From assembly GCA_913047775.1 (NCBI GenBank), contig CAJWUE010000021.1, forward strand, positions 1 to 19,949: 19,949 nt of DNA, given 5' to 3'. Numbering within the stretch: position 1 is the first letter of the stretch; each line of letters starts with the position of its first letter. The translations under genes were made by a program, and so were the position numbers. This DNA comes from GCA-002731945 sp913047775. Lineage in GTDB: Bacteria > Pseudomonadota > Alphaproteobacteria > MED-G09. The notes below the pieces were generated by a model. It was not told the origin of the DNA. It did no database searches and saw only the letters and a program-made list of their open reading frames with translations. Positions 7,460-15,161 of the stretch are shown here, one piece after another.

Positions 7460-8275
7460 ATGAACGTAAAAGGTATGAAATTTGTTATTACTGGTTCCGG
7501 AGCAGGTATTGGTGCTGGCACTGCTCAACGAGCAGCAAGTTATGGAGCTTCCGTAGTGGTATCTGATATTAATGATGAGAATGGTCAAGAAGTAGTTGAA
7601 TCTATTAAAACTGAAGGGGGTACAGCTTATTATCAGCACTGCGATGTAACAGACGAAAAGCAGGTGCATGAGTTAATGAATCAAGCTCAACAAAAAATGG
7701 GTGGAATAGACGTATTGCATAACAATGCTGGTATTCATGAGAGCATGGTTAGCGAAGAACTGAGCCTAGATACTATGAGTCTAGAAACCTTTAATAAGGT
7801 TATGGATATAAACGTTACTGGCTCTTGGTTATGTGCTAAACATGCCTTACCCCATCTTCGTAAAAGTAAGCACGCCTCAATCATCAATGCTGGGTCAACA
7901 AGTTCTGTGGCAGGCTATCCCAACTGCATTGCCTATGGAACAAGTAAAGGTGCTGTCATGCAAATGACTAAAATGCTAGCGGTAGATCTGGCTGTAGATA
8001 ACATTAGAGTAAACTGCTATTGCCCTGGTTCAATTCATACCCAAATGGTGGATAACTTCCTCAAAGCAGCTCCTGATCCTGATGCAATGCTTAACACCAT
8101 GACACTTACTCACCTAATTCCAAGAATGGGTAAACCCAAGGATGTTGCTGAACTGGTTTGTTTCTTAGCAAGCCCAGAAGCCAGTTTTATCAACGGAGCG
8201 GTATGGTTGATAGATGGGGGTTCTTTGGCTTGGCGTGGCACCTTGGATATTTTAGGGATGGGAGATAATATATGA
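7460..8275 (+). CDS. Short-chain dehydrogenase/reductase
   Basis: This 271-residue classical SDR catalyses NAD(P)-dependent alcohol/ketone interconversion. The cofactor motif TGSGAGIG is at 11-18, the acidic residue Asp36 after the second strand (VVVSDIND) suggests NAD preference, and NNAG is at 88-91. The catalytic Ser146, Tyr159 and Lys163 appear in INAGSTSS and AYGTSKGA. The C-terminal PRMGKPKDVAELVCFLAS and ING motifs are also classical. The ATG at 7460 has a GGGG ribosome site; a second ATG five codons on is possible. It is the first gene of the long operon and its stop overlaps the next start (ATGA). By context it may oxidise a ring hydroxyl of a polycyclic substrate or the beta-hydroxyacyl-CoA formed by the MaoC pair. 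Sequence alone does not decide. Confidence 0.9.
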   Translation: MNVKGMKFVITGSGAGIGAGTAQRAASYGASVVVSDINDENGQEVVESIKTEGGTAYYQHCDVTDEKQVHELMNQAQQKMGGIDVLHNNAGIHESMVSEELSLDTMSLETFNKVMDINVTGSWLCAKHALPHLRKSKHASIINAGSTSSVAGYPNCIAYGTSKGAVMQMTKMLAVDLAVDNIRVNCYCPGSIHTQMVDNFLKAAPDPDAMLNTMTLTHLIPRMGKPKDVAELVCFLASPEASFINGAVWLIDGGSLAWRGTLDILGMGDNI

Positions 8276-8697
8276 TGCAAAATCTTAATGCGGAAGAAAA
8301 ACAGTCAATTTCAGAGTTACTGTCACGTGCAGCTTTTGCCTATGACGAGAAAGATATTGAGATGCTCTCTGCTAGTTTTTCAGTTGATGCCCAGTTTACT
8401 ATGCGGATAGCTGATGGTGATCTGGTAGGTCCTTTTGAGGGAAGAGAAGGCATTATGAAACTGATGACTGACTCAATGGACCAGCAGACAGATAAAAGGC
8501 GACATGTGATATCTAACATCTTTTTTGAATCCAGTGATGGTAATAATGTTTCAGTGGTCTCCAACTTAACACTTTTCGCGACGGAAAATGGGGAAATTAA
8601 ACTGCTCTCTGCAGGGATATATCATGATAGTGTAGTTAAGATTAACGATAACTGGGAAATTTATCGGCGACATCTAGACCTAGATAAGTCCTACTAA
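8272..8697 (+). CDS. SnoaL-like (NTF2-fold) protein
   Basis: This 141-residue SnoaL_4-type protein has an N-terminal helix EEKQSISELLSRAAFAYDEKD, then a core strand with DAQFTMRIADGDLVGPFEGREGI, the segment KRRHVISNIFF (His in the usual pocket position), and the final strands SAGIYHDSVVKINDNWEIYRRHLDL. This subfamily includes small subunits of ring-hydroxylating dioxygenases and diverse isomerases/dehydratases; no large dioxygenase subunit is adjacent, so a stand-alone enzyme is more likely. The start is coupled to the SDR stop by a 4-nt overlap; a second ATG directly follows the first. It is unlike the - strand SnoaL gene at 2488-2943 in sequence. SDR+SnoaL pairs are common in steroid and terpenoid degradation clusters, but the reaction is unassigned. 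Confidence 0.78.
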   Translation: MMQNLNAEEKQSISELLSRAAFAYDEKDIEMLSASFSVDAQFTMRIADGDLVGPFEGREGIMKLMTDSMDQQTDKRRHVISNIFFESSDGNNVSVVSNLTLFATENGEIKLLSAGIYHDSVVKINDNWEIYRRHLDLDKSY

Positions 8698-8709
8698 GGA
8701 AGTTAGACA

Positions 8710-10266
8710 GTGAACTTAGGGGAAATACCCAGTAAGACGGCACGCATAGATCCAGACAGGGAAGCGTTAATCGATATTCCTAATGATCGCCGAATAACCT
8801 ATGGCGAACTAGATGAACGCGTTAAACGCCTTGCTAATGGTCTCATAAAACAATTTAAAATTGTAAAGGGTGACAGGGTGGCAGTACTTTCCAAAAACTC
8901 AATAGAATACATGGAAGTCTATTTCGCCTGTGCCAGAATTGGACTCATAATTCAACCCCTTAATTGGCGACTGAGTGCTCCTGAGTTATCCCGTATCCTT
9001 CATGATGGTGAACCGCGTATTCTGATTTACGCTAATGAATATAAAGATATGGTTGAACAGTTAGATTTTGAAACATTGGATGTCCACAGACTGGGTTACG
9101 GTCCTGAAAGCAATGGGAGTTATGAGGAAGTTCTTGAAAGTGGAGAGAACTCTGAACCAGCGATATCATCCACAATAGGCAATGATGATCCAGTAATGAT
9201 TCTTTATACTGGGGGCACGACTGGTGAATCTAAAGGTGCTTTGCATACTCATAAATCTATTTATGCAGGAATGCTCAATCAGACCGTTGCTGAACGTATT
9301 GTCCCAACTGACATTTATATGCTCACTGGTCAAATGTTTCATATTCCAATTGCTTTGGCTATAAACTACATGGCACATGGCTGTCCCCTAGTCCTCATCA
9401 ACTTTGAAGCTCGACTTGCTCTGGAAGTTATTCAAAAAGAACGTGTTTCAGCATTTTTGGGTATCACAACAATGCTAAATTGGATGATGGCTGAAGAAGG
9501 TTTTAGCGACTTTGATTTAAGTAGTTTGCGTAATATTCAGTATGGAGGAGGTCCAATGCCCCATAGTGTGGTTAAAGCTGCACTTAAAGCATTTCCCTGC
9601 ACAATTATTCAGGGTTATGGGCAAACAGAAGGCATGACCATGAGCTTTTTATCTCAAGAAGATCATATTCGTGCACTTGAAGGAGACCATCCTGAACGGT
9701 TAGCTTCTTGTGGCAGAGAAGGATTTGTAACTTCAATAAAACTGGTTGATCCTGAAGGTACTTTAATTCCTAAAGACGGGGCCACCCCTGGGGAAATTAT
9801 TGTAAAGTCGGAAGCTAATATGGTTGGCTATTGGCGGCGACCAGATCATACAGATGAAACTCTTCGCGATGGTTGGCTATGGACAGGAGACATTGCAACC
9901 TGGGATGAAGAAGGCTACATTTTCATTGTAGACCGAGCCAAAGATATGATTATTTCGGGTGGTGAAAACATCTATAGCACTCAGGTAGAAGCCGCTATTC
10001 ATCAACATCCTGCTGTTCTTGAATCAGCGGTATTTGGGGTACCGGATACACAATGGGGAGAAGCTGTTAAAGCTGTGGTTGTACTAAAACCTGGAAAGAA
10101 AGCAACTGCTAAAGAAATAATAGATACAGCCAGCGAGAATCTTGCTTCCTACCAAAAGCCCAAATCAGTAGATTTCGTTGATAGTCTACCAAAAGCTCCT
10201 ACGGGTAAAATCTTAAAACGGACATTACGTGAAAAATACTGGAAAGATGAAGATAGGAAAATATGA
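8710..10266 (+). CDS. Acyl-CoA synthetase (AMP-forming, ANL superfamily)
   Basis: This 518-residue ANL enzyme activates a carboxylic acid to its CoA thioester via an acyl-adenylate. Motifs in order: the nucleotide loop YTGGTTGESKG (166-176), YGGGPMP in the mid-domain, GYGQTEG (adenine contact), WLWTGDIA with the ribose-binding Asp, the hinge DRAKDMIISGGENIYS, and near the C-terminus PKAPTGKILKR with the catalytic Lys500. The start is a GTG at 8710, with GGAAG 7 nt upstream and right after the previous stop; the sequence MNLGEIPSK begins the N-domain at normal length. Its stop overlaps the next start (ATGA). It is the probable entry enzyme of the pathway, charging a free acid for the dehydrogenase, hydratase and aldolase. 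Medium- or long-chain, bile-acid or aromatic acids are all possible. Confidence 0.92.
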   Translation: MNLGEIPSKTARIDPDREALIDIPNDRRITYGELDERVKRLANGLIKQFKIVKGDRVAVLSKNSIEYMEVYFACARIGLIIQPLNWRLSAPELSRILHDGEPRILIYANEYKDMVEQLDFETLDVHRLGYGPESNGSYEEVLESGENSEPAISSTIGNDDPVMILYTGGTTGESKGALHTHKSIYAGMLNQTVAERIVPTDIYMLTGQMFHIPIALAINYMAHGCPLVLINFEARLALEVIQKERVSAFLGITTMLNWMMAEEGFSDFDLSSLRNIQYGGGPMPHSVVKAALKAFPCTIIQGYGQTEGMTMSFLSQEDHIRALEGDHPERLASCGREGFVTSIKLVDPEGTLIPKDGATPGEIIVKSEANMVGYWRRPDHTDETLRDGWLWTGDIATWDEEGYIFIVDRAKDMIISGGENIYSTQVEAAIHQHPAVLESAVFGVPDTQWGEAVKAVVVLKPGKKATAKEIIDTASENLASYQKPKSVDFVDSLPKAPTGKILKRTLREKYWKDEDRKI

Positions 10267-10718
10267 AAGAGCTTCTGAATGATAAATTGTTATCTTATAT
10301 AGGGCGCAAGACTAAGCCCTACAGTGAACTTGTAACTCGACGCGATATACGTAAATATGCAGTAGCAGTAGGTAGTCGTCAGCGTAAATATATAGATGGT
10401 GACCAAGCACCACCTTTATTTCATATTGTCTTGTTTTGGGAAGTTGTAGGTTTAGATGGACTAACTTTTGATGGGCTTTCTCCTGATAAATTGCTACCTA
10501 AGTTTCCACTTGAAAGAGCAATGGCTGGTGGCTCACATATAAATTATGTTCGTGACATCTACCCTGGAGATTGGTTAACCGCAACACGCACATTAACGGA
10601 TATCTATGAAAAAAAAGGACGCTCAGGACCATTGATTTTCTATGAAATAGATATGGAAATTGTTAATGACGAAGGTAAGCTTGTTATTCAAGAAAAGAAA
10701 ACAACCATATTGAGGTAA
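10263..10718 (+). CDS. MaoC_N-type (FAS1-like) hot-dog hydratase subunit
   Basis: This 151-residue single hot-dog domain is of the FAS1-like/MaoC_dehydrat_N type. It starts with SYIGRKTKPYSELVTRRDIRKYAVAVG, the usual N-terminal pattern of this family, continues with APPLFHIVLFWEVVG, and has the hinge AMAGGSHINYVRDIYPGDWLTATRTL. The IYEKKGRSGPLIFYEIDMEIVNDEGKLV strands and TTILR end are typical. The domain usually lacks its own catalytic His/Asp pair and supports a second MaoC domain, encoded here by the next gene 4 nt later. The two would form a heteromeric enoyl-CoA hydratase like ChsH1-ChsH2N. The start overlaps the synthetase stop. The domain call is confident; the substrate is inferred from the neighbours. 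Confidence 0.85.
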   Translation: MKELLNDKLLSYIGRKTKPYSELVTRRDIRKYAVAVGSRQRKYIDGDQAPPLFHIVLFWEVVGLDGLTFDGLSPDKLLPKFPLERAMAGGSHINYVRDIYPGDWLTATRTLTDIYEKKGRSGPLIFYEIDMEIVNDEGKLVIQEKKTTILR

Positions 10719-10722
10719 CAGA

Positions 10723-11157
10723 TTGACTTTACAAAAAAATTCTGAAATGTTGCCCGTTCAACTTGGTGAAAAGCTCCCTCAGAGAGAATTTAAACCTGAT
10801 AATGTTCAGTTGTTCCTCTATAACGCAATACTGTGGAATGCGCATCGAATTCATTTTGATGAGCCTTACTCTACAAAAGTCGAGGGCTATCCAGGGCTTG
10901 TAATAGCTGGACCCATGATAGGAGATTGGTTACATCAATGTATTGAAGATTGGTTAGGTGAAGATGGAAGATTGACGTCAATGGAGTTTTCAAATCGAAT
11001 AGCAGCATACATTGGTGAAACGCTAAAGAGTAGTGGAAGTGTGATCGCTTTAGATACAGATAAGAAGGAGGCTAAAGTGGAAGTCTTTATCAAAAATGAA
11101 TTAGGAGAGATAGTTGCCCCAGGACAAGCAACAGTATTATTTAATAATAAGGAATAA
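10723..11157 (+). CDS. MaoC-type enoyl-CoA hydratase subunit (HTD2-like)
   Basis: This 144-residue hot-dog domain carries WNAHRIHFDEPYS (38-50) and GYPGLVIAGPMIGDWL (55-70), the HTD2/mesaconyl-CoA-hydratase-like version of the MaoC active-site segment. In canonical hydratase-2 enzymes the pair is Asp-x4-His; here the matching residues are Asn39 and His44, as commonly seen in the HTD2-like group. The start is a TTG at 10723 supported by GAGG 7 nt upstream (10712-10715); an in-frame ATG at 10747 is the alternative and would give 136 residues. It follows the MaoC_N gene by 4 nt and probably forms a heteromeric trans-enoyl-CoA hydratase with it, adding water to the product of the acyl-CoA dehydrogenase. 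Confidence 0.85.
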   Translation: MTLQKNSEMLPVQLGEKLPQREFKPDNVQLFLYNAILWNAHRIHFDEPYSTKVEGYPGLVIAGPMIGDWLHQCIEDWLGEDGRLTSMEFSNRIAAYIGETLKSSGSVIALDTDKKEAKVEVFIKNELGEIVAPGQATVLFNNKE

Positions 11158-11183
11158 CACACCTAAGAAGGATCGTTTGTAGT

Positions 11184-12353
11184 ATGAGTTCTTTGCGCGG
11201 TGAGGTCGCTATAGTGGGTGCAGCAGATTCTCGTGTTGGTATCGTACCTGATCTGGATGCTAATGAATTATGTGCAGATGCTATTTTATTAGCACTAGCT
11301 GATGCAGGAATTAATAAGGATCAAGTTGATGGCTTGATTACTTGTAATAGCATGTCTAAACCAATGCTCTATCACGCTGAAGCAATGGCTGAATACTTAC
11401 AAATATTCCCTCGTTATTGTATTGCTGCTGGTGCCGGAGGTGGTACAACATTTTCAATTTTACATCATGCTGCCTCAGCTATAGTCACCGGAATGGCTGA
11501 TATAATTGTTATTGCCATGGCTGACAGTCTGCGCAGTGGACTTACCAGAGAACAGAGTTTACTTGCACAATCTGCTACAGGACATCCTCAATTTGAACAA
11601 CCGTATGGTCCAACTGTACCCGCCTATTATGCGCTTATTGCGCAAGCTCATATGGCAAAATACGGTACCCTTCCAGAACACTTTGCTGAAATTGCAGTGG
11701 CCTGTCGATCTCATGCAGTTCGAAATAAAACAGCACAAATGCAAGAGCTAATAACAGTAGAAGATGTTCTTACATCTAGGATGATAGCCGACCCTTTGCA
11801 TTTACTTGACTGTTCCTTAGTTTCTGATGGCGGTGCTGCTATTGTCATGACTTCTTCAAAACGAGCCTTAGACTTTCCCCATCCGCCTGTTTACTTACTG
11901 GGCGTTGGTGAAGGACATAGCCATGAGCATATTAGTCAAGCTCGAAATCTTACTACCTCTGCTGCAAAAGAATCTGGTGAGCAAGCTTATGCTATGGCTG
12001 GCTTAAAACCTAAGGATATGAATTTTGCACAACTTTATGATTGCTTTACTCCAACAGTTTTAGTGGAACTTGAAGACTTAGGCTTTTGTGATAAGGGCGA
12101 AGGAGGTCCATTCATTAGCTCTGTAGGCATAGGTCCTAATGGTACTCTTCCAGTGAACACCCACGGCGGTCTTTTATCTCACTGTCACCCAGGCAATCCT
12201 GGATCTATGTTTGCTCTTACCGAATCTATTTGGCAATTGCGTCACTCTGCAGGCGAGCGACAAATCATTAATGCAGATGTAGGTCTTTTGCATGCACAGG
12301 GCGGCATTATGTCTAGCCATACCACTTTAATACTAGGAAGAGACGCAAGGTGA
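11184..12353 (+). CDS. Ltp2-like thiolase-fold aldolase without nucleophilic Cys
   Basis: This 389-residue thiolase-superfamily protein matches the 'lipid-transfer protein' aldolases such as Ltp2, which retro-aldol cleave beta-hydroxyacyl-CoAs to a ketone plus a shorter acyl-CoA with help from a DUF35 domain. It begins with VAIVGAADSRVG. Where thiolases have the nucleophilic Cys there is a glycine-rich run, IAAGAGGGTTF (80-90). The C-terminal motif NTHGGLLSHCHPG keeps His335, and LYDCFTPTVLVELEDLGFC is characteristic of this branch. A claisen-type thiolase is therefore unlikely. AGAAGGA lies 11 nt upstream of the ATG. The DUF35 gene starts one base after its stop, consistent with a stable complex. 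Context (ACAD pair, MaoC pair) supports a side-chain aldolase; the actual ketone product is unknown. Confidence 0.87.
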   Translation: MSSLRGEVAIVGAADSRVGIVPDLDANELCADAILLALADAGINKDQVDGLITCNSMSKPMLYHAEAMAEYLQIFPRYCIAAGAGGGTTFSILHHAASAIVTGMADIIVIAMADSLRSGLTREQSLLAQSATGHPQFEQPYGPTVPAYYALIAQAHMAKYGTLPEHFAEIAVACRSHAVRNKTAQMQELITVEDVLTSRMIADPLHLLDCSLVSDGGAAIVMTSSKRALDFPHPPVYLLGVGEGHSHEHISQARNLTTSAAKESGEQAYAMAGLKPKDMNFAQLYDCFTPTVLVELEDLGFCDKGEGGPFISSVGIGPNGTLPVNTHGGLLSHCHPGNPGSMFALTESIWQLRHSAGERQIINADVGLLHAQGGIMSSHTTLILGRDAR

Positions 12354-12354
12354 A

Positions 12355-12756
12355 ATGAAACGCATACAACCTCAAGTTAATGGATTATCCAGCGAGTTTT
12401 TCGATGGATGTAATCAGGGGTTGCTTAAACTACAGAGATGCTTAAATTGTCATGCTGTGCAATTTTATCCTCGTGTTCTTTGTGCTATGTGTTCAGAACG
12501 TGATATGGTATGGATAAATGCAAGTGGCAGAGGGAATGTTGCGAGCTTTACCATCGTTAGAAGAGCCCTTACAGAGGGCTATGAAGCGCCTTATGTTGTT
12601 GCGCTTATAGACCTCGAAGAAGGGCCTCGAATGATGAGTAACATTGTCGATTGTTCTCCTGAAATTGTAGTAGTCGGTGCCGCTGTCAAAGTAGCATTTA
12701 CAGCTTGGTCAGACACTCTTTCTTTACCTGTATTTGAGCTTGATAATGAAAAATAG
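12355..12756 (+). CDS. DUF35 Zn-ribbon/OB-fold partner of the aldolase
   Basis: This 133-residue complete DUF35 protein has an N-terminal helix, a rubredoxin-like zinc ribbon with Cys29, Cys32, Cys43 and Cys46 (CLNC ... CAMC), and an OB-fold with GRGNVASFTIVRRA, APYVVALIDLEEGPRMMSNIV and GAAVKVAFTAW. In ChsH2-Ltp2 complexes this domain contributes to the aldolase active site and CoA binding; there it is fused to a MaoC domain, whereas here it stands alone. It starts one base after the aldolase stop with no obvious separate ribosome site, indicating coupled translation. The downstream DUF3604 start lies inside its last codons. Confidence 0.88.
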   Translation: MKRIQPQVNGLSSEFFDGCNQGLLKLQRCLNCHAVQFYPRVLCAMCSERDMVWINASGRGNVASFTIVRRALTEGYEAPYVVALIDLEEGPRMMSNIVDCSPEIVVVGAAVKVAFTAWSDTLSLPVFELDNEK

Positions 12757-14992
12757 ACTAATCAAAAGCTTAGTATTTGCTTTTTCCATCTTCATCTCTC
12801 TTTTCTTTCTTATCTATGGCTTTTTATACCTTAATCCTTTTGGCTCCACAGAACCTGTTGGGAAGATCATTAACAATCCTATTCCAAAAGAAATAGTTGG
12901 TGACATAGCTAGTGATACCTTATCGTCACATGTTAATACACCAAACAAAAACGGTTTAATACTTTTTGGTGATACCCATGTGCATACTACTTTCTCAACT
13001 GATGCATTTCGCATGTCTTTGCCGATAGTACAGGGTGATGGAACTCACCCCCCAGCAGATGCTTGTAATTTTGCTAGATATTGTTCTAACTTAGATTTTT
13101 TTGCTTTAACTGATCACGCTGAGAGCTTAAGCCCAAATCAGTGGATAAAATCAAAAGAAAGTATTAGACAATGTAATGCAGTTTCATTGAAAGAAAATCC
13201 AAACTTGGTAGCTTTTACGGGTTTCGAATGGACCCAGCTAGGTAACTCACCAGAAGAACACTTCGGGCACAAAAACGTTATCTTTCAAGGAATTGAAGAG
13301 GAAGAATTACCTATTATGCCAATTGGGTCCGATTATACTGCTAATTTTCGTACTTTACCTTGGAAGCTCCGTTATCTAACCCCCTTGTTAGATTTTCCTA
13401 ATAGACAAAGATATTTTGACTTTTATCAAAGCATGGAAAATCTGAATGACATTCCCAACTGCAATTTACTTTTAGAAGATAAAGCTAATGCAGGCTTAAA
13501 GCCATGTTTAGCGGTAGCTAAGAATCCAAGAGAATTGTTTTCACAGCTTGAGGAGACTCAACTTGATTCCATAGTCATTCCTCATGGTACTACTTGGGGA
13601 ATTTATACTCCTCCAGGAGAGGATTTAGCCCTACAGCTAGAAAAAGGAATGCATGATCCAAAACGTCAGATTCTTATGGAAGTTTTCTCAGGACATGGCA
13701 ATTCAGAAGAGTACCGAAATTGGCGTGCAGTTAAAAAAGATGAGAGTGGTAAATACACTTGTCCTACACCCTTTGAAGGTTATACACCTTCTTGCTGGCA
13801 TGCTGGAGAGATTATATTTGAAAGGTGTTTAGATACAGGAATTGATAGATCAGAATGTTCAGAAAGAGCTTCACTTGCTAGAAAATATTATGTTGAAAGT
13901 GAAAGTGTTGCTGGGTTCAAAGCTGTTTCAGGAGTTAGTAACGAAGAATGGCTAGATGCAGGGCAATGCACTGACTGTTACCTTCCGGCGTTTAATTATA
14001 GACCAGCCGGATCTGCGCAATACGCTTTGGCTTTATCGAACACTTCAGGAGAAACCCCCCTAAGGTTTCGTTTTGGGTTAATAGCTTCAAGTGATAACCA
14101 TTCTGCGAGACCAGGTACCGGTTACAAAGAATTTAGTAGAGGTAATATGTCTGATTGGTGGGGTTTTAAGAGTTCTCTTTTTAGGAATCTTTTTAATGGA
14201 TCGCCTGGAGCACAATTGCCAAAGGCATTTCCCGTCAAGCTGAATGAGCTGAGCGCATTCAATAGGTTAGAATTGGAGCGTGCGTCTAGTTTCTTTTATA
14301 CAGGAGGGTTAGTTGCGGTACATGCTGAAAGTAGAAACCGTCAAGATATTTGGAAAGCTTTCAAGGAGCGTAGAGTTTATGGTACCAGTGGTAAAAGAAT
14401 ACTTCTTTCCTTCACCTTAATGAATCCTCCCAACACAGCAAATTCTTTACCGATGGGTTCAGAGGTAGAAATGTCTGAAGAACCAATCTTCAGAGTAAAA
14501 GCCACTGGGTCGTTAAAACAACTTCCCGGCTGTCCTGACTATTCTTTTTTATCTTTAGGCTCTGAAGAAATAGAAAGACTATGTAAAGGTGAGTGTTATA
14601 ACCCAGATAATCAACGCAATTTAATCGAAAAAATTCAAATAGTGAGAATATTCCCTCAAATACATTCTTCAGAAATCATGGGCGATTTAATAGAAGACAA
14701 TTGGCTAAATGTAGATTGTTCACCTAATCCAGATGGATGTGAATTAACCTTTAGTGATCCCGAATTTACTAAACTTGAAAGAGATGTAGTGTATTACGTA
14801 AAAGTTTTTCAAGAACCAGAACTTACTATCAATGGTAATCAAATGAAATGTGAATATGATAAATCAGGAAATTGTCAAAAAGTTGATCTTTGTCTGGGCG
14901 ATGACAGGGAACAATCTTTACAAGATGACTGTTTGTCAGCTAGCCCTGGGTTAGCTTGGTCTTCTCCTATCTTTATTGATTTTAAAAGGTAA
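12746..14992 (+). CDS. DUF3604 family, membrane-anchored PHP-like metallohydrolase
   Basis: This 748-residue protein has an N-terminal anchor (basic MKNRLIK then a hydrophobic segment, about 8-29) and a large extracytoplasmic domain of the DUF3604 family. Likely metal ligands occur as in PHP phosphoesterases: GDTHVH (75-80), LTDHAE (121-126), the later IPHGTTWG, VFSGHGNSE and SSDNHSARPGTGYK. The C-terminal RRVYGTSGKRILLSF is the usual family ending. Many Cys residues fit a periplasmic location. An in-frame TTG at 12734 could extend it by four residues, but the ATG at 12746, overlapping the DUF35 end by 11 bases, gives a natural anchor; the ribosome site is weak, suggesting coupling. The biochemical function of DUF3604 is unestablished; hydrolysis of an ester or phosphoester of the substrate outside the inner membrane is only a guess. 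Confidence 0.85.
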   Translation: MKNRLIKSLVFAFSIFISLFFLIYGFLYLNPFGSTEPVGKIINNPIPKEIVGDIASDTLSSHVNTPNKNGLILFGDTHVHTTFSTDAFRMSLPIVQGDGTHPPADACNFARYCSNLDFFALTDHAESLSPNQWIKSKESIRQCNAVSLKENPNLVAFTGFEWTQLGNSPEEHFGHKNVIFQGIEEEELPIMPIGSDYTANFRTLPWKLRYLTPLLDFPNRQRYFDFYQSMENLNDIPNCNLLLEDKANAGLKPCLAVAKNPRELFSQLEETQLDSIVIPHGTTWGIYTPPGEDLALQLEKGMHDPKRQILMEVFSGHGNSEEYRNWRAVKKDESGKYTCPTPFEGYTPSCWHAGEIIFERCLDTGIDRSECSERASLARKYYVESESVAGFKAVSGVSNEEWLDAGQCTDCYLPAFNYRPAGSAQYALALSNTSGETPLRFRFGLIASSDNHSARPGTGYKEFSRGNMSDWWGFKSSLFRNLFNGSPGAQLPKAFPVKLNELSAFNRLELERASSFFYTGGLVAVHAESRNRQDIWKAFKERRVYGTSGKRILLSFTLMNPPNTANSLPMGSEVEMSEEPIFRVKATGSLKQLPGCPDYSFLSLGSEEIERLCKGECYNPDNQRNLIEKIQIVRIFPQIHSSEIMGDLIEDNWLNVDCSPNPDGCELTFSDPEFTKLERDVVYYVKVFQEPELTINGNQMKCEYDKSGNCQKVDLCLGDDREQSLQDDCLSASPGLAWSSPIFIDFKR

Positions 14993-15011
14993 TACAACTG
15001 ACTATTTAAAA

Positions 15012-15041
15012 AAGGGCATCATATCCAATGCCCTTCTTTTT
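15012..15041. terminator. Intrinsic terminator, probably bidirectional
   Basis: An 8-bp perfect stem AAGGGCAT/ATGCCCTT (15012-15019 with 15028-15035), with an 8-base loop, is followed by CTTTTT on the + strand. On the - strand the same stem is followed by six Ts (the A-run at 15008-15013). It can end both the + strand operon finishing at 14992 and the - strand Rieske gene finishing at 15162. The remainder of the 169-base gap holds only a weak CCAAC/GTTGG repeat (15090-15112). Confidence 0.85.
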
Positions 15042-15161
15042 AGTTGATTCTGAAGGCTATCTACCTAATTTTCTGTCAAACTAAATTTCCCAACTAAAGA
15101 GTTTAAGGTTGGTCAAAATTTCTTCTAATCTTGCAGATTTTAGATTCTTCTTAAATTTTAA

